Of a DNA stretch of 64,000 nucleotides, positions 23,371-33,686 are shown in pieces (within the stretch, counting starts at the first letter, position 1; each line of letters starts with the position of its first letter). The DNA is from Leptoclinus maculatus (taxonomy: Eukaryota > Chordata > Actinopteri > Perciformes > Stichaeidae). The notes beneath the pieces were generated by a model. The model did no database searches, was not told the DNA's origin, and was given only the letters and a program-made list of their open reading frames with translations. A program made the position numbers and the translations under genes. The stretch is taken from NCBI GenBank assembly GCA_032191485.1, contig JAVDOI010000001.1:31171948-31235947 (forward strand), written 5' to 3'.

Positions 23371-25829
23371 TCTTCTTGACAATGATTGGCCATGACAGGG
23401 GAAAGTGTATGGGATCAACAGCCTCCTGCTACCACATACACAAATATATATAAACAGAGAGTTCCATCATATTTTCACTTAACAATTTTCCTTTTATTGT
23501 TGTTTCTTGGATTTGTATGTTTACATTTACTTTACATGTTCTTGAGTGTTCTGTTGTTCTCACCATTGACGCTCTTTTTTGTCGCTGTGTTTTTGTCTTT
23601 CTCTCCATTTCTTCTTCATCAACTTCTTTTATTTTCTCTCTTTCTCTTTAAATGCAAATGTTAATGTTTTTATCAAAATCGTTGTCATGTGCGCCAATGC
23701 CACAATATAGTGTGCAGATGGGTGGCGAAAAAAAGAAAAACCTGGAATAAATGAGTGGAGAAATACAAAAGACGCAAATTATTCCACAAAGAGCAGCAAG
23801 GGTCGCTCGCTGAATGGTTTGATGATGATGGTGTGAATGACATGCTGAGAACTTCACACCCATAGATGTTTAAGTAATGATTTTGGAATATCACCATTAA
23901 CAAAAACACCAAATAAGAGAATATCTGTTCATGAATGCTGTTCCTTCCTCCAGTGAAGTTCCAGAGACATAAATAATCTATACTGCAGCTCAGTGATGCT
24001 GTTCTGGTGGCTCCTGGTGGCCAAAATAAATGATTTAGAAAAGGTGGTAAGCCTCCAGCATTCGGACCGATCTCATCGCGTGATCAGTTTAATTACCGGA
24101 TGACAGTGGTCACACTCATTAAATATATGGCATTTGATGTGTCAAATCGTGTCTTTGCTCTTTTTCCGTGAACGTTAACGTTAGTAAAATATATTTTTTA
24201 TACGATGTTAGTGGAGGTGGTCTTTGTTTCAGGTGAGGTGGCCAACCGCTAACCCTGATCTTCATGTATTTGCCACAAGTGTGTAGCATGTGGTATTTTG
24301 TGATTTGTAATTCTGAATAGAAGTAGACAACGTTATTTAGTTTAATATCTCTGGTATGCTATTGTGGGGTATGTTGCAAGTCACTGTGCAAAACGGTTTT
24401 AAGACAATACTGGATTGTTATTTGAACTGTTTTGCATTAGAATTATGAAGCAGGAAAACAAAAAGCTTTTTTGATACATGAAGTGCACCTCAACCTGCAG
24501 CTCCACCGTGAATCACAGACCACATATTACACCTGCAGCAGACATATCATACATGCAATGACAGCAGGTGTGTCACACATTTGAGTCTTTCTCATTAGAC
24601 TGCCACAGGGGTATTTGATCCTTCGGACCTTGTGGGCAAGAGTCCTCTCCTCTAATTGTAAGGTCACAACCACAACCACTGCATTCTCATGTCCATGCAT
24701 ACCTATTAAAGCATACTTTTACCTTTTACGCAGCAGTAATAGCTCAACGGCTCATTTCACATGACCGAAGGCTGGATTTAATCTGATGTGACATTTTTGA
24801 CCTTATACATACTGTCCTTACTAAATAAGTAGGCTACCATTCATTTAACTTAGTGTATGTTTATGTTGATACAGCTGCAGTTGTTGAGGCATATGAATAT
24901 ATCGTCAAGCTACAGGAGCCCAGCAAATGGCCTGGTTCTCTATTTACTTCTTACTGCGCATGTGCACCAAATAAGTTGCTGAATTCAGGTTTCAAGTAAA
25001 ACTTGTATTTAATATCAAATGCAATCTGAATTAACTATCGATAGTAAAATGCTCTCGAGAACAGAGACCACACACTCTCACCCTCTCAGGTCTCACATCA
25101 AAGGATGTTCTGTGGAGGGATCATGTAGGTCTGTGGGTCTGACCTCTGTTCCCTCAAACAAAGCTCTTATACTGCAGAAAAGACAGGGGGGTCAAATCGT
25201 CATAAAAACTGCAGGTGAGCCAATCGGTGTTACTCAAACATTTGATCATCTTGGCCACTGTCTTGAACCAATCGATGCCTTGCTTTTATTTACAACCATT
25301 TGGCTGTTATTCGATTCCTCTCTCAACTTCTTCAGCCCTTCTGTAGCCTTCACAGCTGGAGACATCCTTTGAAGCTCATCTCTGCATTGTCCTCTCCGCA
25401 TTCCTGCTGCCTTTTATGACTCTCTGTCTTCCTGTCTCCAATGCTCCTCACTTCATGTATCTGAAGATATCCCTAGATATTCCCTAAATCTGACCCTATC
25501 TGACCTTTTATACTTCCTTTCTTACAGTGTTCAATACTTCAGTGTTTAATACTTTTATGGCTTATACATATGGCTTAATACATTCAATGTGTCAATATAC
25601 TGTAATATAATATCCTCTATCTGTAAACCTCCTGTAAACATAATACATCTCATAGATAAATATATTGCAACTCTTTAACCCATGGTAACATTCTTATTAT
25701 TTTGACACTTCTATTCACTACAAGAGGTGCTAATCATCATACTAAACTAATTCTAATACTAAAATCCCACTAATTCTATCTTTAATACTGAAATCCTTCA
25801 CACAGTCTAGTCCAGTCTAGTACTAAGTT

Positions 25830-26075
25830 ATGTCACCTTAACCAAGTAGTTTTCAAAATGGACCATTTTTTAATGACCTGGACACGTATTTAGTATGTAA
25901 AATCTTAATTTTAAAAGTAACTAGTAACTGCAGCTCTCAGATAAATGTAGTGAAGTGCAATATGTCCCTCTGAAATATAGTGGAGTAAAAGTATAAAGGG
26001 GCTTAAAGTATACACAATTCTACTTGAGTACATACAGTAATTGGGTATATACCGAGTTACATTCCACCAATAAAG
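25830..26075 (+). repeat. Dispersed teleost repeat (GTAACTAGTAACT / TTGAGTACA type)
   Basis: AAAGTAACTAGTAACTGCAG, CAGATAAATGTAGTGAAGTG, CCTCTGAAATATAGTGGAGT, AAAAGTATAAAG, TACTTGAGTACATACAGTA and AGTTACATTCCACCA follow in the order of a very common fish repeat that ends in a TTACTTTCCACCACTG-like sequence. This copy is degraded in its second half. Confidence 0.65.
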
Positions 26076-28635
26076 ACTGTGCTGTACAGTGGAAAGAATT
26101 TAGGAGTATCTGAAAATGATACATTGTGAAATTGTACAATCAAAGAGAATTCAAGACATGAATGAATGCTGATGAAAGGCTTGGCTGTGCTGCTTGCAGC
26201 TAATGGCTTGATGACTTCTGAGCCAGGGTGAAATGTTGAATTTGAATTGGCTGATTACGATGCAGCTTCTTCCTCTGAATCTGCCCCCTTAGCCTCGTGA
26301 GGTGCCGACACCTGTTCACCGTGCCTCGGCAGCTCAATGCTAAAAGTCAGAAAGAGCATCTGATGCATGAAACAGACAGGTGAGGCAAACCTAGTGTGCT
26401 GCCTTCACATAATAATCTCAGTGAGACAGCTGGCCAGCAACACATCAAGTGAAAAATAAAAATTGCCAGCAGACTTGACAGCTTCTTTTGTTTGTGTGAC
26501 TTCGACATGTTGACACGCATCAGGGACTGCTCTGCTTCCAAGGAGCTCAGAATTCATCTACATGCGGTTTGGGAGGAAATAAAGCACAGTATTGTGAGCG
26601 TGTGCGCATAGTGTATTCTGCCACACAGATATACACCAGGATGAACATGTTATACATGTTTTAACGATACACTGCTAAACTGTCACTCCATCTAATTCCA
26701 TCACTATCTCTTCTTCTGTTTTCTCAACCAACTGAAGTCAGTGAAGCGACTGTATGGGCTCCTGCTTGTTGTCACCTCAACATTTTTGGTCTGAATTGTG
26801 TTTTCTATATAGTCTATGCTGTGTGTGTGTGTGACAGAGAGAGAGAGAGAAAGAGAAATGAAAGAGTGAGTGTTTGCAGAAGACAAAGAGAGGGCGGGAG
26901 CCTTGCAAAGTGTCAATGTGAGTATGTCTGGCTGTCTGGGTGGGTGTGCCTGTGAAACTGCAAAATCATTTAAATTGGGAAAGGAATGCGGGAATGCAGG
27001 AATGCTCGCTAGTGATTCTGATCGGAGCCAAATTTCTCTGTCAGAAAAGTCCCCAACCAGCCTCCTTGCAATTTCACAGTGATTGGAGAAGGAGTGAAAA
27101 AAAGAGAGGGAGGAGAGACAGAGAAATAGAGGAAGAAAGGCGAGTAGAAATGAAAAGAAAGTAGAGAGATATGAGTTACAGAGGCTATAGAGACAGGGAG
27201 ACAGACAGACTGAGGAGAGTATGGTAATATTGACTGCATTTTTGTTAGTAATTTAGCTGTGTGTGTGTGTGTGTGGGGGGGGGGGGGCAGAGTCTTCCAT
27301 CTTAAAATAATTCAGCTTTCTAGGAATAAAATCACTCACCACTCTCATTGTCGCCCGTTCTCACACACCCCATTCAAACTACCCTGTCTACGTTTCACTT
27401 GTCATTTTCTCTGCCCACTCTCTCTCTACCCCATCTCCATTGAGGGCAGGGTGACACAGGCTCAGTCAGACGTGGAGTCACAGTCATAAATGTGAGCAAT
27501 TTAGAGAGTCCAATCCTACTACATTTCATGTCTGTAATGTGGCATGAAGATGAGAGCTTGCATGTCCTTTCAGGCTTTTATAAAACAATGAGCCACTGCA
27601 CCAGCCCTTCCAACACGGCTCTATTGAGAGTAAAGCAGATCCTTATGGTTCTTTCAGTCTAGAAGATTATTGCATGTTGTTGACAAAAACACTGCCTCTA
27701 GATTTATTGCATGTAAGTGCCCACAGTGTCCCAGCAGAGTGGCATTAGGGGTGCAGAGTTGAATGGCAAGTAGGTGTGCTGTCCTTGGACAAGAGATCCA
27801 GGGTTTCAGTCCCGATGTTGCCAAGCCTCCATCAGCCAGACACTGAGTCACTACGAGCTCCAGGGGAGCTGCTGTGTAGCTGAGCTACCCGACTTCCCTG
27901 CAGAGGGAGAAGCATGTTTTCCTGCAATGCATCACTTAATATCACTATATACCAGATATGACCTTAAGCTTGCCTCCGGAATGTGTCTTGAGCTATGTGA
28001 CAGGAATAGAACACACACAAGAAAATGATCATGCCTGAAGAAAAAGATGTCTAAAGACCGGATTAATAATCACAGCATGGATCTAATCTCCTCTCATCTC
28101 ATGAAACTATCTCAATAGCCCAGCTAGCCAAACACAAGTACAGAAGTGGAGCTGCAGTACGTGTAAAAGCAACTTAGCCTCTTCATTTTGATCTCCCCTC
28201 TCTTGATTCTTCCCTTCCCTCCACGTTTCTCTCACCTATGTCCTTGTCCTTTGCTCTTTTTGTGATAAGTTTGACTTTATATTGTTTGTATTCCTTCATT
28301 TGTATTTCACAGACCAAATGTCGCAGTAGTAAAGCTGGAGGCACAGCGGAGGATTCCTCGGCTGATTTAGTCTTGATCTGCCACCAATCTGAGGGGAAAT
28401 CCCAACCGGGGGTTAGACAGGACCAATGGTCAATCGGGATTATGTGGTAGTGTGAGGGGTTTACAAATTCAATCTAGACTGCTGCGATCAATGAGCAGAC
28501 ATGTTCCAGATGCTAATCTTGTGTTCTAGCTATTTTGTCAAAATGTATATTTATGATGCAGCATTTGCAGATTGAGTTTTTTTTTAATGCCGAAATGGTC
28601 AGTTATAGAATTGAATATATAAATAAAAGGTACGC
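26076..28635. other. Intergenic, no gene recognised
   Basis: ORFs are at most about 85 codons and unremarkable. A purine-rich stretch (27.08-27.2 kb) and a compound TG/G tract (27258-27287) are present. The stretch 27645-27960 contains GGTTTCAGTCCCG, which is tRNA B-box-like, and may be a decayed tRNA-derived repeat; this is weak. Confidence 0.4.
27258..27287. repeat. (TG)n plus poly-G tract
   Basis: About nine TG units pass into a run of 13 G. Confidence 0.9.
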
Positions 28636-28639
28636 ACAC

Positions 28640-28940
28640 TGTAGCTCCCTTAAGTGCAATTTATTAGAACACCCTCAAATGACATTTCAAGCTAATGCTG
28701 TTCTTCACAGTTAGTAATATAAATGGAGATGCCATCTTTAAATACATATATCTGTATATCTAACATAACTGGGTGTTTTGTGTGGGTTGCATTGTGCCAC
28801 GGTATTATTATCCGACTATCATGTGACCAGAGTATATGTATTTAAAGATGGCGTGGCTGTTGATATTGCTAAGTCTCGAGAAGAGCATTAGCTTGAAACG
28901 TCACTTGCGGACTTGCTAATAAATGTTTGTTATTTCAGTT
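28640..28940. mobile_element. Imperfect foldback element
   Basis: The left half (28658-28752: AATTTATTAG, GACATTTCAAGCTAATGCT, CCATCTTTAAATACATATA) matches the reverse complement of the right half (28838-28930: TATGTATTTAAAGATGG, AGCATTAGCTTGAAACGTC, CTAATAAATG) at about 80 percent by eye. The loop is about 85 bases. This fits a small foldback or MITE-like element, or two inverted copies of one short interspersed repeat. Confidence 0.6.
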
Positions 28941-29267
28941 ATAGCAGAGTGTGTGACGCCCCATTGTTGTCTGATTGTAGTGTGATCATGCGACAAAAAG
29001 ATGAAAGCCTCTCTTGTTTCCCCCTTCCTCTCCTCCTCCCTCCTTATTCATTTTGTCTCCCTTATTGCTCCCTCTCTGCACTAATTTTCAACTTTCTTTG
29101 CCTCCCTTTCTGCATTACCCTCACCTTCCTTTCCTTTCTCCTATAGCTGTCTTTCTACTTACAGTAAAATAAAGAAATGATCATCTGTGGGGAAACAGCA
29201 AGACAAGCTTACAAAATAACATGCTGCTTTTCCCTCTCTCCTCTCACTCTGTCCGTTATTAGTTCCT
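28941..29267. other. Intergenic, pyrimidine-rich
   Basis: CT-rich DNA (CCCTTCCTCTCCTCC-type) leading into the minisatellite. No gene is seen. Confidence 0.5.
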
Positions 29268-30655
29268 CTTTCCTCCTTCTGTTGTTCCTCATATCCCTCC
29301 TCCTCTCTTTCCTCCTTCTGTTGTTCCTCATATCCCTCCTCCTCTCTTTCCTCCTTCTGTTGTTCCTCATATCCCTCCTCTCTTTCCTCCTTCTGTTGTT
29401 CCTCATATCCCTCCTCTCTTTCCCCCTTCTGTTGTTCCTCATATCCCTCCTCTCTTTCCTCCTTCTGTTGTTCCTCATATCCCTCCTCCTCTCTTTCCTC
29501 CTTCTGTTGTTCCTCATATCCCTCCTCCTCTCTTTCCTCCTTCTGTTGTTCCTCATATCCCTCCTCCTCTCTTTCCTCCTTCTGTTGTTCCTCATATCCC
29601 TCCTCCTCTCTTTCCTCCTTCTGTTGTTCCTCATATCCATCCTCCTCTCTTTCCTCCTTCTGTTGTTCCTCATATCCCTCCTCCTCTCTTTCCTCCTTCT
29701 GTTGTTCCTCATATCCCTCCTCTCTTTCCTCCTTCTGTTGTTCCTCATATCCCTGCTCCTCTCTTTCCTCCTTCTGTTGTTCCTCATATCCCTCCTCCTC
29801 TCTTTCCTCCTTCTGTTGTTCCTCATATCCCTCCTCCTCTCTTTCCTCCTTCTGTTGTTCCTCATATCCCTCTTCCTCTCTTTCCCCCTTCTGTTGTTCC
29901 TCATATCCCTCCTCCTCTCGTTCCTCCTTCTGTTGTTCCTCATATCCCTCCTCCTCTCTTTCCTCCTTCTGTTGTTCCTCATATCCCTCCTCCTCTCTTT
30001 CCTCCTTCTGTTGTTCCTCATATCCCTGCTCCTCTCTTTCCTCCTTCTGTTGTTCCTCATATCCCTCCTCTCTTTCCTCCTTCTGTTGTTCCTCATATCC
30101 CTGCTCCTCTCTTTCCTCCTTCTGTTGTTCCTCATATCCCTCCTCCTCTCTTTCCTCCTTCTGTTGTTCCTCATATCCCTCCTCCTCTCTTTCCTCCTTC
30201 TGTTGTTCCTCATATCCCTCCTCTCTTTCCTCCTTCTGTTGTTCCTCATATCCCTGCTCCTCTCTTTCCTCCTTCTGTTGTTCCTCATATCCCTCCTCTC
30301 TTTCCTCCTTCTGTTGTTCCTCATATCCCTGCTCCTCTCTTTCCTCCTTCTGTTGTTCCTCATATCCCTCCTCCTCTCTTTCCTCCTTCTGTTGTTCCTC
30401 ATATCCATCCTCCTCTCTTTCCTCCTTCTGTTGTTCCTCATATCCCTCCTCTCTTTCCTCCTTCTGTTGTTCCTCATATCCCTCCTCCTCTCTTTCCTCC
30501 TTCTGTTGTTCCTCATATCCCTCCTCCTCTCTTTCCTCCTGTTCCTCATATCCCTCCTCCTCTCTTTCCTCCTTCTGTTGTTCCTCATATCCCTTCTCCT
30601 CTCTTTCCTCCTTCTGTTGTTCCTCATATCCCTCCTCCTCTCTTATCCCTCTGAG
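29268..30655 (-). repeat. Minisatellite (about 36 units of 36-39 bp), open in several frames
   Basis: The unit is built from CTTCTGTTGTTCCTCATATC plus CCTCC(TCC)TCTCTTTCCTC. It occurs about 36 times, mostly as 39 bp or 36 bp, with one 30 bp unit near 30532. All length variants differ by multiples of three, so frames stay open. The minus strand is open for 508 codons (29159-30685; GYEEQQKEEREE repeats after an MPKKERRSEVLRGIREEE start) and for 472 codons in a second frame. The plus strand is open for 541 codons (LLLFLISLLSF repeats). I see no splice partner, domain or promoter, so I treat it as non-coding VNTR DNA. An acidic repeat protein on the minus strand is the only coding option worth testing. 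Confidence 0.85.
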
Positions 30656-30898
30656 CACCTCACTCCTCCTTTCTTTTTTAGGCAAAAATCAGCAGTAATC
30701 AATATCATCATCAGAATAATTGTCAGCATTTACCCAAAACGCAAATTGCAAATTAAGATATGTGAATGTAGCCTACATGTGTGCATCATAGCAGTATTTT
30801 AAAACGCGGCTGTGTCAGTGCACACCCACAAAATGTCTCTGCTCCTAGTTTATCTCATTGTATGAACAGCAATGCTTTAATTAGGACAGGCCTGTCTA

Positions 30899-30900
<2 letters not shown>

Positions 30901-30991
<91 letters not shown>
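30901..30991. repeat. (TG)n microsatellite, long
   Basis: Uninterrupted run of about 45 TG units. Confidence 0.97.
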
Positions 30992-30992
<1 letters not shown>

Positions 30993-31088
30993 TAAAAGTG
31001 AGTAGTGTCTGAGTGTGTGTGCATGTTACCATAGTGCCCCCATGTGGAGGACTGTCGACGAGCATACATTCTATAGCCTTGTTTCGCC

Positions 31089-31089
<1 letters not shown>

Positions 31090-31134
<45 letters not shown>

Positions 31135-31140
31135 ACACAC
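31090..31140. repeat. (CA)n microsatellite
   Basis: About 24 CA units with a CG near the start and a CCC near the end. It lies in the opposite orientation to the TG tracts on either side. Confidence 0.95.
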
Positions 31141-31222
31141 TCCAATGACACGGTGTTATATTTGGAAACACAATTTCATGCTATCAGTACTGGCTAGCTA
31201 TTCCATTTAGATAGCAACCGTC

Positions 31223-31226
<4 letters not shown>

Positions 31227-31317
<91 letters not shown>

Positions 31318-31322
31318 GTGTG
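31227..31322. repeat. (TG)n microsatellite, long
   Basis: About 47 TG units with one CG interruption near the end. Confidence 0.97.
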
Positions 31323-33318
31323 CACGGTTGATGTGTCTGTATGTTTGCATCTATTTGTGTCTGTGAGTGCACAGGCTGTCTGAGTGTTTCACAGAGATGA
31401 GTCCTAATTCCAAGTTTTTTTTTAAATTCAAAGTTGGTTGTCATGGTAACATTTGGATTCTCAGTAATTATGTTGATTAAAATGTGAAAATTAATTAAAA
31501 AGTCAGGAAAATGATCTCACAGCAGATGATCAGCGAAACATCAAAATGATTTAGATCTCCGTCTCTTTTCCTCTCTCTAATACGGTCTCGTCCTCTTCCC
31601 GTCTCTCTGTCACACTTCAAAAGTCCTTTATTGCTACGCAACCGTGAATTATCTACATTCATCTCTCACACGCGCTTTGTCTCAGTTTCTTCAGGTTTCT
31701 TCCTTCCTTTCACACGTACACACACAATGTATTACATAATGAGATTTGTCTTCATGTCCTAACGAAAAAAAACACAACAGCAGCAATGGCAAAAATAACT
31801 TGCACACAACTACAGCACAAACACAAATGGCACCCCTCTCACCATATCTCTCCGTTTCATTCAATCAGTCAACCCATTCTCAACTTGTTAACAAGCTTGA
31901 CGACACTCGTCTCATACCGCCAGAGCAGACACATCAGCAGCAAAAGTAACACAAAACCAAAGCAATTTCTCTCTTTCAGTCGCTCCGTTACTCCAGTTCT
32001 CTCACAAACCGTCTCTTGTTCTCAGTCCCCTTTTCTCTGACAGAGTGAATAAACAGGCTCAGCAAAGTGTAATCTCTTTCTTTTATTAGCAACAGCAAAC
32101 ACACAAACAATGCAGTCACCCTCCTCCCCTCCCTCACTCCTCTCATCTGCTCTTCTCCTCTCATCAACTTTAATGAAGCACAAATCTCATCAGCCATCTT
32201 TTCACCAGCTCTGCCATCACTACTTCCTGCACTTTAAATCGGACTACCTATAGCATGATGATGATATAGCTGTAAGGTAAAATACGTGAAGATTTTCCAA
32301 AAACGTTTTTTTTGTGCTAACAGTCAGAGTCAGCATTTAGATCGGTTATGACAGTTTTCAATGTTAGTGTGACACTTCAGTGATTCACTGCCAGCTGATC
32401 TTCAGCATGTTCAATATCTCACCGTGGTGATGTTCAGGAGGACGGTCTTCTATATTTGCAGCCATCAGTTCACAGAGGTGGGAGCACAACAATGGCTTTG
32501 TACATTGTGGCCTATTTCTCTCTGTACCTGTGTTAAAATGTTCTTTGTGAAAATAAAGGTAAAAACTAAATCCGTTCAGCATTCCTCTCGCTGGGTGTAG
32601 CAGTGCCTTGGAGCTGTGATACTAAGCCTGTGTTGTTTTCGTGCATCAACATCCTGCAGAAAGCATTAAAAGAAAGAAATTTTCCAAAATGTAAATTACA
32701 TTTTTCATGTATAAAACACATCTCATGACCGGGAGGCCGAGCCAAACCATTGATCACACGCAGAGCCGCCCCTCCCTATAGGCAGAGTGGGCCCACCTCT
32801 CTGCACAGGGCCACGACTTGGCTTGGCCCCGTCTTCAAAGGGTCGTGGTCGTGTTGGTGTTTGAGGGGGAATTGAGAAATTCTGCCAAGGGCGTCATAAA
32901 AGCACAATATGTTGCACACCATTAACAATGCAGGCATCAATGACAGATGTCTTTTCAGCAGGATACTGATGAGGTTCCCTACTGACGATCAAAGCTATTG
33001 TTCCTGAAGTATCACATGGTTATGTTGTGTTTCATGTTGTTGGAACATGTTTTGAGACGAGTTACTATAGCTCTGAGGGGCTGAAGCATTGTGAGCAGAT
33101 GTCTTCATGGTGGCGACCAACAATATCCTTTATAAGGTGTCTGTTTAATTAAAATCTAATCTCTCCTTCATTTTAGACAGCACTACATTGGGTTTTTTGT
33201 TTGTTCCATTTCTTGTGTGAAAACTATGCATTTAATTGTTCTACTTCACTTACATTCCAGCATCAATTTGAAAACACATTTCAGTCTCTTTCCAGCAACA
33301 GTTTTAATGAATTTCAAC
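31323..33318. other. Region between the microsatellite cluster and the myom2 3' end
   Basis: No gene is recognised. Around 32762-32880 a GC-richer stretch (GAGCCGCCCCTCCCTATAGG, GGGCCACGACTTGG) looks like part of a dispersed repeat that I cannot name. The rest is AT-rich. Confidence 0.4.
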
Positions 33319-33324
33319 TTTATT
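33319..33324 (-). terminator. Candidate polyadenylation signal of myom2
   Basis: AATAAA on the minus strand (TTTATT on the plus strand), 155 bases downstream of the myom2 stop codon. It is the nearest canonical signal that I see after the stop. A longer 3' UTR cannot be excluded. Confidence 0.4.
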
Positions 33325-33479
33325 CAAGTTTCATTTCAGTTCATTTCAATTAAATTAGTTTTTTTTTATACTTGCTTTTAACATTTGTCTAGATAGAGAA
33401 CAACAATGAAAGCTTGTGTGGTTAACATGTGCACCAGTGTGTGAATATGTTTCTTCCCCACTTATTATTGCCATGCTTT

Positions 33480-33686
33480 CTACTTCCTCCTTGTAGGAGT
33501 GGGACTCTTCATTCCTCTTCCACCTGCTCTAGGAGGGGCGGGGCTAGGAGTGGATGGGGCGGGGCTTGGAGCAGGCTGGGTCTTGGGCTGTGGGATTTCA
33601 ATGGGGAGTTTAGGAGCGATCATTGTTTTAGGGGTCAGAGTTGGTTTCGCCTCTGGGATTTTCTCTCCGTGACGGTACACACTGAC
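33480..33686 (-). CDS. myom2: myom2 last exon, Pro/Lys-rich tail
   Basis: This exon encodes 68 residues and the TAG stop. The first residues (VSVYRHGEKIPE) finish the last Ig strand and match the M-protein signature. The remainder is low-complexity and basic (PKTMIAPKLPIEIPQPKTQP, then APSPAPSTPSPAPPRAGG and KSPTPTRRK), with SP and TP dipeptides that could be phosphorylated. It is about twice as long as the human M-protein tail as I remember it. The frame stays open across the splice site, and the acceptor (ctctccag) is strong. Confidence 0.85.
   Translation of the reverse strand, partial: VSVYRHGEKIPEAKPTLTPKTMIAPKLPIEIPQPKTQPAPSPAPSTPSPAPPRAGGRGMKSPTPTRRK

Larger units (their letters stand above)
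22066..25829. other. Intergenic, microsatellites only
   Basis: No gene is recognised. Besides the listed microsatellites there are pyrimidine-rich stretches (23.5-23.65 kb). A 117-codon plus-strand ORF at 25019-25372 has no known motif and lacks flanking splice signals. The DNA around it could be an old transposon, but I cannot name one. Confidence 0.45.

Noticed and set aside
25019..25372. 117-codon plus-strand ORF
   Set aside because: No recognisable domain, no supporting exon context and no repeat family that I can name.
29268..30655. CRISPR-like array of regular repeats
   Set aside because: Units are contiguous with no unique spacers, and the context is vertebrate DNA. It is a minisatellite.
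29177..30802. 541-codon plus-strand ORF and 508/472-codon minus-strand ORFs as protein genes
   Set aside because: They exist because the minisatellite units are multiples of three. Three overlapping long frames cannot all be genes, and none has a domain, splice partner or promoter. Kept only as a finding.
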